Shown: positions 42,057 to 50,938 of the stretch, one piece after another | Layout of the letters: every line of letters begins with the position of its first letter | Position numbering within the stretch: position 1 is the stretch's first letter | From: Streptomyces sp. NBC_01233 | GTDB taxonomy: Bacteria; Actinomycetota; Actinomycetes; Streptomycetales; Streptomycetaceae | Length of the DNA: 64,000 nucleotides | Direction of reading: 5' to 3' | Assembly: GCF_035989305.1 (NCBI RefSeq) | Contig: NZ_CP108514.1 | Coordinates: 558,001-622,000, forward strand | Translations under genes and position numbers: made by a program | Notes under the pieces: model-generated | Databases searched by the model: none | Seen by the model: the letters and a program-made list of their open reading frames with translations, nothing else | Told to the model about the DNA's origin: nothing

Positions 42057-43343
42057 ATGTCGTACGCACCCGACGGGCAGCAGTACCAGCCGTACCGGCC
42101 GCAAGGGCAGACCCCGCAGCCGCCCCACGGCGACCAGTACGGCCAGCCGTACGGACAGCAGCCGTACGAGGCCGGGGGCGCGCCGCAGCCGCCCCACGGC
42201 CGGCCGCAGCCTCCGTACGGGCAGCAGCCGCAGTACGGGTACGAGTCGCAGGACCACCACGAGCAGCCCGAGCCCCCGTGCCGGAAGTCCCGGGGCCGGC
42301 GCTGGGCGATCGCGGGGGCCACCGTCCTCGCGCTCGCGGGCATATCGGCGCTCGTGATGAACCACTTCGAGATACCCCCCTTCACCGACAAGGGCTCCGC
42401 CGTGTCCTTCGGGCAGCAGCCCGCGGGCGGTGGCGGCAAGAAGAACGACGCACCGCAGCAGCCGGCGAACTCCAAGATGCTGATGCCGACCGGCCCCGCC
42501 GCCGAGTTCAAGAACTCGATGACCCTGCCCGACGGCACCCACGTGGCCGTCACCACGCTGGACGGCAAGAAGTCCGGCTTCAAGGGCAAGGTCTGGGTCT
42601 GGGCACCCAAGGAGTACAACGACCCGAAGTTCGCCAAGAGCGGCTTCCCGGTCATGATCGCCCTCCCGGGCGGTGCCGGTTTCCCGAGCAACTACTGGAT
42701 GGGCACCGACCTCGGTCTGCAGACCAGCATCAGCAAGTGGTACGCCGAGGGGAAGAGCAAGCCCTTCATCCTGGCCATGCCGGTGCTCAACCCGGCGCCG
42801 GACGACAAGGGCGTCTACTGGGACGGCTCCGACATACCCGGCCAGCCCAAGATGGGCACCTGGCTGACCGAGGACGTCCCGGACCTGGTGAAGGCGAACT
42901 TCCGCACCGTCAAGTCCCGTGACGGCTGGGCCTTCATGGGCTCCTCCACCGGCGGGTTCGCGGGTCTGAAGGCCGTGCTGAAGCACCCGGACAAGTTCAA
43001 GGCCGTGATCGCCTCCGGCCCGGACATCGTCCCGGACTCCTCCCTCTGGAAGGGCCACGACAAGGAGAAGGCCGAGAACAACCCGGAGGTGCTGGCGAAG
43101 CAGCTCATCGACAGCAAGGGTCCGGACGTCTACCTCGCCTTCCAGGTCGGCGACAGCGAGAACAACAAGAAGACCCTTCCGGACGTGCAGAAGTTCATCG
43201 CCGCCTACGGCAACAAGGGGCCCGTCCACGCCGAGTTGAGGGTCATCAAGGGCGGCCAGCACAACGCCAAGACCTACGTCCCCAACATGGGTGAGGGACC
43301 GGTCCAGTTCATCAGCAAGGTCATGGAAGGACCCGTCGAGTAA
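42057..43343 (+). CDS. Membrane-anchored alpha/beta hydrolase, paralogue of the 12.6-kb gene
   Basis: A 428-residue protein. Its cytoplasmic N-terminus (1-80) is rich in Pro, Gln, Tyr and Gly (QQYQPYRPQGQTPQPPHGDQ), followed by a membrane helix (RWAIAGATVLALAGISALVM) and a hydrolase domain like antigen-85/esterase D. Nucleophile Ser is in FMGSSTGGFAGLKA and His in KGGQHNAKTYVPN. The core shares long identical stretches with the product of 12638-13726 (PVMIALPGG, GSDIPGQ.KMGTW, FRT.KSRDGWAFMG). ATG 42057 follows CGGAGAGCCACCGCAC. Confidence 0.85.
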   Translation: MSYAPDGQQYQPYRPQGQTPQPPHGDQYGQPYGQQPYEAGGAPQPPHGRPQPPYGQQPQYGYESQDHHEQPEPPCRKSRGRRWAIAGATVLALAGISALVMNHFEIPPFTDKGSAVSFGQQPAGGGGKKNDAPQQPANSKMLMPTGPAAEFKNSMTLPDGTHVAVTTLDGKKSGFKGKVWVWAPKEYNDPKFAKSGFPVMIALPGGAGFPSNYWMGTDLGLQTSISKWYAEGKSKPFILAMPVLNPAPDDKGVYWDGSDIPGQPKMGTWLTEDVPDLVKANFRTVKSRDGWAFMGSSTGGFAGLKAVLKHPDKFKAVIASGPDIVPDSSLWKGHDKEKAENNPEVLAKQLIDSKGPDVYLAFQVGDSENNKKTLPDVQKFIAAYGNKGPVHAELRVIKGGQHNAKTYVPNMGEGPVQFISKVMEGPVE

Positions 43344-44808
43344 GCGTCGACGCCCGCGTCCCCTCCGGTTCCCGCTCCGGCCCGCCGAACGCCTTCGGCG
43401 GGCCGTTGCCGTCCCAGGCCGCCCAGCCCGGGTCGCCCGTCACCGCGAACCGCACCCAGGCCGCGTGCATCTCGTCGGCCAGCGCCTGCGGGGCGCCCGG
43501 CCCGGCCAGCCAGGAGGCCTCCGGCGCCGCGAGCATGTCGAACACGAAGCCGATCTCCAGGGCGTGGCAGGCGCCCAGGCCCGGGACGCCGGAGGGCCAG
43601 CCGAACTCGTACAGGTAGCTCGGCGCCGCCCGCCGCGCCCCTGCGAGCCTGCGCAGCGGGTCGCGCAGCAGCCGGTCGGTGAGCAGCTGGCCGGCGAGCT
43701 CGGCCGGGCCCGCCCCGGGCAGGGCGGCGCGCAGCGCCCGTACGTCGGACCGGTCCTTGCCGGCGCGGGCGCGGGCCAGCGCCACGGCCAGCGGGCCCAG
43801 CCGGTCGAGGAGCCGCATCCCGCCGGTGGGGGCGAGCCAGAGCCGGTACTCGTCACTGGTCCATCCGAGGAGCAGGGGCACGTCGCCGGAGACGCCGGAG
43901 TCGGCCAGGGCGTCGAGCGGGTCCCCCGGGACCGTGGCGGGATCGGCGACCAGGCCGAAGGCGGGTCCGCCGAGGAGCGGGCCCGAGCGGCGCAGCACGG
44001 CCGCCTGGGCGGCGAGCAGGGTGGGCAGGGCGGTGGCCGCGAAGGCCCCGGCGGTGGCGTCCACCTTGAGCAGCGAGGCCATCCGCCGGACCACGGTGCG
44101 CACCTTGTCGCGCGGCAGGACCTCGGGGGCTCCGCTCTGCAGGACGGCACGGGCGAAGAGTCCGGCCGCGCGCGGGGCGGCCAGGAGGGCGCCGATGCTG
44201 ATGGCTCCGGCGGATTCGCCGAAGACGGTGACGCGGGCGGGGTCCCCGCCGAAGGCCCCGATGTTGTCGCGGACCCACTCCAGGGCGGCGATCTGGTCGA
44301 GCAGGCCGCGGTTGGCGGGGGCGTCGGGGAAGAGGCCGTAGCCGAGGACGCCGAGGCGGAAGTTGCAGGAGACGAGCACGATCCCGTCGCGGGCGAAGGC
44401 CGAGCCGTCGTACACGGGGACGGCCGAGGAGCCGCGGGTGTGCGCCCCGCCGTGGATCCACACCATGACGGGCAGCCGGGCTCCGGGCGCCGGATCGGGC
44501 GTCCACACGTTCACGCTCAGGCAGTCGTCCCCGGGGATCTCGGGGTCGGGCAGCAGGGCCGCGTACGTGTCCGGGTAGGGAACCTTGGGCGCGGTGGGGC
44601 CGAAGGCGGTGGCGTCCCGCACGCCGTCCCAGGCGGCCGGGGGCCGGGGCGCCGCGAAGCGGAGGGCGCCGACGGGCGGGGCGGCGTACGGGATGCCCCG
44701 GAAGACGGCGGTGCCGTCGGCCGCGGTGCGGCCCTCGACCACGCCGGCCGCGGTCCTGACCCTCGGCCGGCCGCCGACTGCGGCTCCGGCGTCGCCCACT
44801 GCGCTCAT
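43321..44808 (-). CDS. Type-B carboxylesterase
   Basis: A 495-residue carboxylesterase/lipase family protein. RTAAGVVEGRTAADGTAVFR and GIPYAAPPVGALRF at the N-terminus, VMVWIHGGAH (oxyanion), the nucleophile elbow VFGESAGAISIGALLA, and GLGACHALEIGFVFDML with the catalytic-type His are all present. No signal peptide, so probably cytoplasmic; substrate unknown. ATG 44808 is preceded by CAGGAGGACTGG. Its 3' end overlaps the convergent paralogous esterase by 23 bases. Confidence 0.9.
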   Translation of the reverse strand: MSAVGDAGAAVGGRPRVRTAAGVVEGRTAADGTAVFRGIPYAAPPVGALRFAAPRPPAAWDGVRDATAFGPTAPKVPYPDTYAALLPDPEIPGDDCLSVNVWTPDPAPGARLPVMVWIHGGAHTRGSSAVPVYDGSAFARDGIVLVSCNFRLGVLGYGLFPDAPANRGLLDQIAALEWVRDNIGAFGGDPARVTVFGESAGAISIGALLAAPRAAGLFARAVLQSGAPEVLPRDKVRTVVRRMASLLKVDATAGAFAATALPTLLAAQAAVLRRSGPLLGGPAFGLVADPATVPGDPLDALADSGVSGDVPLLLGWTSDEYRLWLAPTGGMRLLDRLGPLAVALARARAGKDRSDVRALRAALPGAGPAELAGQLLTDRLLRDPLRRLAGARRAAPSYLYEFGWPSGVPGLGACHALEIGFVFDMLAAPEASWLAGPGAPQALADEMHAAWVRFAVTGDPGWAAWDGNGPPKAFGGPEREPEGTRASTLTRRVLP

Positions 44809-44906
44809 CCAGTCCTCCTGAACCCTGGTGCTGGGCGCACGGTCGCACAGCCGTCCAACGGGTGACAAGGCGTGACCGTGCCCGGGCCCGCCCAGGTTGG
44901 ACGGGC

Positions 44907-45233
44907 ATGCGATTCGTGCGTATCCACCACACCACGGTGCCCGTCCTGCTGCTCGCGGGCGCCACGCTCCTCGGCGGCCCGGCCCTGGCCGCCACCGGGC
45001 CGGACTTCCAGTACGTCGGCCAGGACGACCAGGTCCACGGGCTCACCGCGCCGAAGGGCTGCGTCGAGGCGGAGGGCGGCGGCGCCCGGGCGGTCACGAA
45101 CGGGACCCGGGGCCCGGCGACCCTCTACCGGGACCCGGGCTGCTCGGGCCGGGTGGTCGGGGTGCTGCGGCCCGGCGACGTCAGCCAGGTGCGGCCGTAC
45201 TTCGCCTCGGTGCGCTTTCCCGTCACCGGGTAG
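44907..45233 (+). CDS. Small secreted protein
   Basis: A 108-residue protein with a signal peptide (HHTTVPVLLLAGATLLGGPA) and a short mature domain (KGCVEAEGGGARAVTNGTRG, YRDPGCSGRVVGVLRPGDVS) with two Cys. It resembles small Streptomyces secreted proteins of unknown function. ATG 44907. Confidence 0.7.
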   Translation: MRFVRIHHTTVPVLLLAGATLLGGPALAATGPDFQYVGQDDQVHGLTAPKGCVEAEGGGARAVTNGTRGPATLYRDPGCSGRVVGVLRPGDVSQVRPYFASVRFPVTG

Positions 45234-45328
45234 GCCCAGCGGCCGTGACCCCTCGGCCGTCCCTGCGTTGTATGCCATGTCAAATGCCGCAGATTCTGCG
45301 GCGCCCCATATCTCACGAGGAGATCTTG

Positions 45329-45616
45329 ATGTCGCGTATCGCGAAGGCATTCGCCATCACCGCTGTCACCGGTAGCGCCGTGGTCGCCGGTGCCGGTCTG
45401 GCCGTCGCCGATGCCGGAGCGCACGGTGCGGCGGTCGGCTCCCCCGGTGTCCTGTCGGGCAACCTGCTCCAGGTTCCGGTGCACGTCCCGGTCAACGTCT
45501 GCGGCAACACGGTGAACGTGATCGGTCTGCTGAACCCCGCGTTCGGCAACACCTGCGTCAACGCGTCGGGCCACGGCGACGAGCACCACACCGAGGGCGA
45601 GGGCTACGGCCACTGA
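45329..45616 (+). CDS. Short chaplin-type surface protein
   Basis: A 95-residue secreted protein: signal peptide (SRIAKAFAITAVTGSAVVAG), then one chaplin domain (SGNLLQVPVHVPVNVCGNTV, NVIGLLNPAFGNTCVN) with its conserved Cys pair, and a His/Glu-rich tail (HGDEHHTEGEGYGH) not usual in chaplins. Short chaplins assemble into amyloid films that let aerial hyphae leave the medium. AGGAGATCTTG precedes the ATG. A strong terminator follows. Confidence 0.92.
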   Translation: MSRIAKAFAITAVTGSAVVAGAGLAVADAGAHGAAVGSPGVLSGNLLQVPVHVPVNVCGNTVNVIGLLNPAFGNTCVNASGHGDEHHTEGEGYGH

Positions 45617-45638
45617 TCGCCTGATCGCCTGATCGACG

Positions 45639-45671
45639 AAGGGGCCCCCGCCGGACCGGCGGGGGCCCCTT
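45639..45671 (+). terminator. Strong bidirectional terminator
   Basis: AAGGGGCCCCCGCC and GGCGGGGGCCCCTT form a perfect 14-bp stem, with a 5-base loop, between the chaplin gene and the convergent HAD gene, whose stop codon begins at its edge. Confidence 0.9.
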
Positions 45672-46291
45672 CACGTGGGGAGGAGAGCGGACAGGGCGTC
45701 CTCGAGGTCTCCGATCCGGCGGTCGTGGACGGCGGCCATCCCCACTGCGCGGGCCGCGACGACGTTGTCGGCGGTGTCGTCGATGAACAGGCAGCGGTGG
45801 ACGGGGACTCCGACCCGTTCGGCGGCCATGCGGTAGACGCGCGGATCGGGCTTCGCGACACCGATGCGGGAGGTGTTCACCACGGCGTCGGCGAGGTCTT
45901 TCAGGCCTTGTCGGGCGAGATCCGACTCCAATCGGGTGGTCGCGTTGGAAACCAGGGCGACGGCCACGACTTCGCGGACCCTGGTGAGCAGGGATACGAC
46001 CTCGTGATCGACGCGTGGCACGAGTTCGGACCAGGCCGTGACGATGCTTCGGGCGCGGTCCATCGATCCGCATGCGTCGGCGAGGTCCGTGGCCACCGCC
46101 GCGCGCCACTGCTCGTCGGTGACCTCCCCGGTGATCGCGGGGTGCAGGCGGGACGGCGCGAAGGCGGCCGCCGCGATGGTGCCCGCGGGAAGCCCGTGGA
46201 CGTGGTCGAGGTCGGTGGGGCCGGCAGCGGGCCAGTGCCGGAGGACGCCGTCGATGTCGCAGAGCACGGCGTCGTAGGGGCGGACCGTCAT
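45671..46291 (-). CDS. HAD-superfamily hydrolase
   Basis: A 206-residue subfamily IA HAD phosphatase. Motif I is DAVLCDIDGVLRH (nucleophile Asp, with DID in place of DxD), motif II VALVSNATTR, and motif III/IV LFIDDTADNVVAARAVGMAA; substrate is unknown. ATG 46291 follows AAGGAGTCCCGATCC. Confidence 0.88.
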   Translation of the reverse strand: MTVRPYDAVLCDIDGVLRHWPAAGPTDLDHVHGLPAGTIAAAAFAPSRLHPAITGEVTDEQWRAAVATDLADACGSMDRARSIVTAWSELVPRVDHEVVSLLTRVREVVAVALVSNATTRLESDLARQGLKDLADAVVNTSRIGVAKPDPRVYRMAAERVGVPVHRCLFIDDTADNVVAARAVGMAAVHDRRIGDLEDALSALLPT

Positions 46292-46375
46292 GGATCGGGA
46301 CTCCTTGGTGGTGTTCCACCCGTGGCGGACCACGGGATGGGTACCGAAGGCATCCTCGCAGGCCGCCCCGCCGTA

Positions 46376-47239
46376 TCACTCGTAGCGGTAGAGGTTCTGA
46401 TGGCCGAGGATCTCGCGCGGAGTGATGTTCCACGGCGGCATGGGCTCGTCGAGGGAGATCACCCGGCCCTGCTGGAGGTCGCCGCGGGCGAGGGGGGTGG
46501 CGGGCAGGTATCCGGCAGCGGGGTGCTTCTGCTGCCAGCGGTCCCAGATCAGGTCCACGAAGGCGTGGTGCAGCCAGAAGGCGGGGTCGTTGGGCGCCGT
46601 GCCGCCCGTCATGTGCCCGCCGATCCACTGGTGGACCTTGTTGTGGTTGCGCCAGCGCTCGCTCTTGGGGGCGGCCCAGCCCTCCAGCTTGTTGCGGAAG
46701 CCGCCCGCGCCGGCGGTGGAGTCCCACGGCGAGGTGTCGTAGACCGGGTCGTCGATCGCCCACTGCAGTTCGGCCGCGGTGGGCAGCTTGATCGGGTTCT
46801 GCGGCCGGCCGAGGTTGCGGGTGAGGAACGCGGACTCCGTGATGCCCACGGTCACCGTCCAGTTGCCCTTGTCGTAGGCGAACGGCCCGGTCATCACCTT
46901 GCGGTCGCTCGCCCGGCCGGTGCCGCCGAGGAAGTCGTCGGCCCAGAGGGAGGAGACCGGGCTGGTGTCGGTGGTCCAGTCCCAGTACGGGATGGACACG
47001 GCCGGGTCGAGTTCCTGCAGCTTCCGCTCGAATTCGAGCAGGTACAGCCGGTGCCACGGGAAGAAGGAGGGTGACATGTGCCCCACGCGCAGCTTGCGGT
47101 CGCGGTCGGGCACGAAGTACTTGTCGTGCGTGCGCACCAGCGCGTCGTAGGCTCCGTTGCGCTTGAGCTCCAGCACCGCAGTCGTGAACCGCTTCTTCTG
47201 GGCACTGGTCAGGTTCTTCTGGTTCTGCCGGGTGTGCAA
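46376..47239 (-). CDS. Tyrosinase MelC2-type, second copy (MelD2-like)
   Basis: A 287-residue type-3 copper tyrosinase paralogous to the one at 30077-30922. CuA ligands H38, H54, H63 (RTHDK, VGHMSP, PWHRL) and CuB ligands H199, H203, H225 (NHNKVHQWIGG, FWLHHAF) are all present, so it should be catalytic. No signal peptide. Its chaperone gene lies 30 bases upstream instead of overlapping. In other streptomycetes a second tyrosinase is often a phenol-detoxifying rather than melanin-forming enzyme. Confidence 0.93.
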   Translation of the reverse strand: MHTRQNQKNLTSAQKKRFTTAVLELKRNGAYDALVRTHDKYFVPDRDRKLRVGHMSPSFFPWHRLYLLEFERKLQELDPAVSIPYWDWTTDTSPVSSLWADDFLGGTGRASDRKVMTGPFAYDKGNWTVTVGITESAFLTRNLGRPQNPIKLPTAAELQWAIDDPVYDTSPWDSTAGAGGFRNKLEGWAAPKSERWRNHNKVHQWIGGHMTGGTAPNDPAFWLHHAFVDLIWDRWQQKHPAAGYLPATPLARGDLQQGRVISLDEPMPPWNITPREILGHQNLYRYE

Positions 47240-47269
47240 TGCGGGGCTCCTCCCGTTCCCGTGGGTGTG

Positions 47270-47641
47270 TCAGCCGTGGTGCGGGGCGGCCGCGAACGCC
47301 AGCTGGGCCGTGCCGAGTTCGTCGACGGCGGCACGGGCCAGTTCCATCGGCGTCGCGTAGGACTCGAAGTGGTTGATCCCGCTGAGGTAGCTGCCGTCGG
47401 CCCGGCGCATGACGTGCAGCGGGCGGCCGTCGATGCGGACCCCGGCGACGTCGACGGCGATGTGCCGGCCGCGGTACGTCTCCTCCTCGGCGAACGGCGC
47501 CGGGGTGAGGGTCTGCCGGGGACGCCGGGCGCGCAGGACGGGCGCCAGGGCCGCGGCCGTACCGGCGAGCACGGCCGCGGTGAAGGCCGTACGCAGGACC
47601 GCGCGGCGGGTCAGTGGTGCGGCGGCGGATGCAGCGGACAT
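47270..47641 (-). CDS. Tyrosinase cofactor MelC1-type, second copy (MelD1-like)
   Basis: A 123-residue protein with a Tat-type signal (LTRRAVLRTAFTAAVLAGTA) and the conserved DGRPLHVMRRADGSYLSGIN followed by HFESYATPMELARAAVDELG. It lacks the HHGGHH tract seen in the first copy; His residues remain only at the C-terminus (AAPHHG). It should load copper into and export the adjacent tyrosinase. Confidence 0.9.
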   Translation of the reverse strand: MSAASAAAPLTRRAVLRTAFTAAVLAGTAAALAPVLRARRPRQTLTPAPFAEEETYRGRHIAVDVAGVRIDGRPLHVMRRADGSYLSGINHFESYATPMELARAAVDELGTAQLAFAAAPHHG

Positions 47642-47700
47642 ACGGTCTCCCTCGCTCGGTGGCCGGCGGCTACGGGTCTAACGCCGCGCGGCGGACGAGG

Positions 47701-48240
47701 TCACCCGTGAGTGCTACACGGCCGCTTGTAGTAGAGGGTGGTGGGGTGCAGGCGACCGGCCGGGTCGGTGGCGTAGTCGGGGATGGTGCCGACCTCCGTC
47801 CAGCCCGCGGCGCGGTAGACGCGCTCGGCTCCACTGCCGGTCTCGGTGTCCAGGAAGAGCAGCACCACCCCGGCGCGGGCGGCGGCGGTCTCGGCCTCGT
47901 CGAGCAGGGAGCGGGCGGTGCCCCGGCCGCGGGCAGCCGGATGGACCATGAGCTTGCGCAGCTCGGCGCGGTGACGGCCGTTGGGCTTGGACTCCCGGTA
48001 CCAGCTGACCGTGCCGTCGATGCGGCCGTCGTCGCCCGTGCGGGAGACCCACAGGGCGAGGGATCCCTCCTCGACGACGGGCAGCAGGGAGTCCCACCAG
48101 GCGGCGGCGCCGTCGTGGTCGAGGCCGGCGAGGAAGCCGAGCGAGGAGCCGCCCCCGACCACCGCGAGGAGGAGGGAGGCGAGTTCGTCGCGGTGCGCGC
48201 GGAGTCCGGCCGCGTCGAGCGCGGTGATGGTCGTCGTCAT
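47701..48240 (-). CDS. GNAT acetyltransferase
   Basis: A 179-residue acetyltransferase with the acetyl-CoA motif AELRKLMVHPAARGRGTARS (QxxGxG/A form RGRGTA) and C-terminal YRAAGWTEVGTIPDYATDPA. Typical of the group acetylating amino-acid-like amines; substrate unknown. ATG 48240 is at the MTTTITALDAAG start. Confidence 0.88.
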   Translation of the reverse strand: MTTTITALDAAGLRAHRDELASLLLAVVGGGSSLGFLAGLDHDGAAAWWDSLLPVVEEGSLALWVSRTGDDGRIDGTVSWYRESKPNGRHRAELRKLMVHPAARGRGTARSLLDEAETAAARAGVVLLFLDTETGSGAERVYRAAGWTEVGTIPDYATDPAGRLHPTTLYYKRPCSTHG

Positions 48241-48256
48241 GCGGTGAGCGTAGGGA

Positions 48257-48869
48257 TCACCCGGGGATGCGCTGCAGGCGGGGCAAGTGAAGGTCGCGGA
48301 AGACCGCGGCCAGGCGCAGGGTGAACACGAGGGCGGCGGAGACGTCGGTGGTGGCCGTGCCCGGGGCTCCGGCCCCGGGCAGGCCGAGGTAGGCGGCGGC
48401 GCCGGCGAGGGCGGCTGTCGCGTACACCTCCTCGCGCAGCAGCAGCGGCGGGAACTCCCCGCAGAGCACGTCGCGGACGACCTCGCCGGTGACTCCGGTG
48501 AGGACGGCGAGGATGAGGACGGCGACGGGGCTGACCTGGGCGTCCAAGGCGGCGCGGGCTCCGATGACGGTGACGACGGCGAGCCCGATGGCTTAGACGA
48601 CCACGAGGGCACGGTGCGGGAGCTCCCGGCGGCGCAGTTAGATCATGGTCAGGACGGGCCACGGAGGCGATGAGGACGAGCAGCACCCGGTCGTGCGTCC
48701 AGTACAGCGGGTGCCGGTCGAGGATGAGGTCGCGCAGGGTGCCGCCGGAGAGGGCTGCCGCGTAGGCGAGGACCAGCCCGCCGAAGGGGTCCATGCGGGC
48801 GCGGTGCGCGGCGAGCACGCCGGAGGCGGCGAAGGCGGCTGTGCCGAGGAGGTAGAGGGCGTGCAGCAT
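48257..48869 (-). pseudogene. TRIC-type cation channel / UPF0126 protein, frameshifted with two stops
   Basis: The start at 48869 gives MLHALYLLGTAAFAASGVLA, then SGGTLRDLILDRHPLYWTHD, the first half of a glycine-containing TRIC channel. After LIASVA the reading needs a frame change (one base missing near 48660) to give VLTMI-stop-LRRRELPHRALVVV-stop-AIGLAVVTVIGARAALDAQV and then VLILAVLTGVTGEVVRDVLC (second repeat). Two in-frame stop codons replace sense codons. It is inactive. Confidence 0.9.
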
Positions 48870-49038
48870 GGCGCCTCCTTCACGGGGCGGTCGGGTCGTC
48901 GGGGCGACCCGCCCGGCCTGCCGCACCCGGCGCCGGCGCCGCATCGGCCGTTCGGCCGTGGTCCACGTCGGCCGAAGGTACGCATCCCGTGCTCCTTCGG
49001 CGGCGTACGGTCCGGCAGCGTGCGGTTCTGCGGCCGGG

Positions 49039-50079
49039 TCAACGCGACTGGTTCCGGCTCCCGTTCCGGACTTGGCCGACCACTTCACGGACAGCCTGCG
49101 ACACCACTTGAGGCCGCTCCACGGCGATCGCGTGTCCGCTGTCGGTGTCGGTGACGTGCCGGGCGCGCAGTTCGACGGCGAGGCGGTTCTGGGCGGCCAG
49201 CCAGGCCGGCCAGGTCGAACCGCTGTCTCCCACCTGCAGGTCCCACGGCTTGTCGGAGGTGAGCACGACGGCCGGTAGGGGGAAGGACAGCGGGGGCGCG
49301 GTCCGGATCTCGGCGACGCTGGCCGTGTAGTCGGGTACCTCCAGCCCCTTCGGCCCCTTCATCTCGTCGATCCTGCGCATCCAGTCCGACCACTGAGCCG
49401 GTGTCAGCGTGTCCCGCAGGTGGGTCGAGGCGCCGTCGACGGTGACCAGGCCGGCGACCCGGGGGACGCCCGTGCACGCGGACAGGGTGGTGATCATCGC
49501 GCCCCATGAGGCCCCGACCAGCACATAGGGGCCGTGTTCGTCGGCCGCGGAGAGCACGGCCCGCAGATCGGCTGCGCCTTCCGCCGCCGTCGTGGGCTGC
49601 GGCACCGGCGTCGAACGACTCGGCCTGTCGTCGAACCTCATGGTACCGGGACGGTCGTAGGCGCACACCCTCGTGAAGGAGGCGACCGTCGGGAGCACCG
49701 CCGACGCGCTCGGCGCCGGGGCGGCTGCCGGTTCGGCTGGGTCGACCGCGTGGGTCCACTCGTCCGCGGCGCCTCCCGTACCGGACACCAGCACCACCGT
49801 CGGCGAGCCGCTTCCCCGGCACTCCACGTAGACGCGGCGGCCGCCCTCCAGGGGCACCGTGCCCGCGAAGTCCCCGGGGACGGTGTCACCGGTGGGCGCC
49901 CCCGTTCCACCGGGGGCCACGCCCGGGCCGGCAGAGGCTGAGGCTGAGGCTGCCGGCGAAAGGCCTACCGCGACCGCAGCCGCAGCCACGGCCACGGCCA
50001 CGGCCACGAGGGAAACGGCGAGCCGGCGGGGTCGACGTGCTGCGATGCGCAGTGCCGGGGGCCGGGGCCGTGAGGGCAT
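49039..50079 (-). CDS. Secreted or membrane-anchored alpha/beta hydrolase
   Basis: A 346-residue protein with an N-terminal hydrophobic anchor or signal (LAVSLVAVAVAVAAAAVAVG) and an alpha/beta-hydrolase domain: VVLVSGTGGAADEW, VCAYDRPGTMRFDDRPS, nucleophile elbow VLVGASWGAMITTLSACTG, and His in TDTDSGHAIAVERPQ. Substrate unknown. ATG 50079 (PSRPRPPALRIAARRPRR). Confidence 0.85.
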   Translation of the reverse strand: MPSRPRPPALRIAARRPRRLAVSLVAVAVAVAAAAVAVGLSPAASASASAGPGVAPGGTGAPTGDTVPGDFAGTVPLEGGRRVYVECRGSGSPTVVLVSGTGGAADEWTHAVDPAEPAAAPAPSASAVLPTVASFTRVCAYDRPGTMRFDDRPSRSTPVPQPTTAAEGAADLRAVLSAADEHGPYVLVGASWGAMITTLSACTGVPRVAGLVTVDGASTHLRDTLTPAQWSDWMRRIDEMKGPKGLEVPDYTASVAEIRTAPPLSFPLPAVVLTSDKPWDLQVGDSGSTWPAWLAAQNRLAVELRARHVTDTDSGHAIAVERPQVVSQAVREVVGQVRNGSRNQSR

Positions 50080-50131
50080 GCATCCAGTCTGGCACCCGCG
50101 CACCGGGCACGCAGCGGCGGTGATCCCCCGG

Positions 50132-50755
50132 TCAGTACAGCTTGTTCACCGCGGTGCGCAGGATGTTCTTCCATGCCTCCACCGGCGGGGCACCCCAGTA
50201 GCTGGACCATTCGGCGAGTGTGACGGTGTCCCCGTCGCGGCCCACGCCCCACAGGTAATTGAAGTCGGGGCGTTCCTGGGCATCGGTGTCGACGGTGTGC
50301 ATGCCCTGGAGGGTGGCGCCCTCCTCCACGTTCACCACACCGTGGTCGTAACCCGTCGCGGTCATGTCGGGCCGCTCGTTGCGGCGGCGTGGGCAGTCGG
50401 CGTAATTCTGCCGGGCCGCATCCGCGAACGCGGCGGCCTCGGCCTCGGTCGCGAAGACCACCACCTTCTGCTCGGCCGATGCGGTCTCCGCGGTGGAGAA
50501 CTGCCGGTGCCAGACGTTCACCTCGGGCGGCCGCCACGTCCAGTCCGCCAGGCAGTTGTACCGCGAGCCCCAGCCCCGCTGGACCGGCGGAGCGGACCAC
50601 CCGACCCCGTCCCCGAGGCGGATGTCGGAGATGTACAGGGTCCCCGGCCTCGGCCGCCACTGCTCGGCGCCCACGGCGGGCCCCGACGTCACGAACGCCA
50701 GCGCAGCGGCCGCCGCCACGGCGGCCGATCCGTGCATCCCCCCACGTACTCCCAT
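50132..50755 (-). CDS. Secreted protein of unknown function
   Basis: A 207-residue protein with a signal peptide (HGSAAVAAAAALAFVTSGPA) and a mature domain containing TASAEQKVVVFATEAEAAAF, DCPRRRNERPDMTATGYDHG and TVTLAEWSSYWGAPPVEAWK. It resembles sensor-type or PknH-like extracellular domains of actinobacteria but no firm family is recognised. The preceding GTG at 50758 abuts the ATG at 50755. Confidence 0.65.
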   Translation of the reverse strand: MGVRGGMHGSAAVAAAAALAFVTSGPAVGAEQWRPRPGTLYISDIRLGDGVGWSAPPVQRGWGSRYNCLADWTWRPPEVNVWHRQFSTAETASAEQKVVVFATEAEAAAFADAARQNYADCPRRRNERPDMTATGYDHGVVNVEEGATLQGMHTVDTDAQERPDFNYLWGVGRDGDTVTLAEWSSYWGAPPVEAWKNILRTAVNKLY

Positions 50756-50938
50756 CACGTTCCCCCTGTGCGCACCGGTGTCCCCGCCCCGGCCGGGACG
50801 CGGATACGCTCCAGCCTGCGCAACGCCGCCCCGGTCACGGAGGCCCTTCGGAGACGATGACCTGAATTCCCGTCGGACTGTCCGAAAACGACAAAGACCC
50901 CAACAGGGAACCTTTCCCTCCGGCAGGCGGCACGGGGG

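Noticed and set aside
43321..43343. 23-base overlap of two esterase genes as a fusion or misassembly
   Set aside because: Ordinary convergent overlap; both stops are in place and both proteins are complete.
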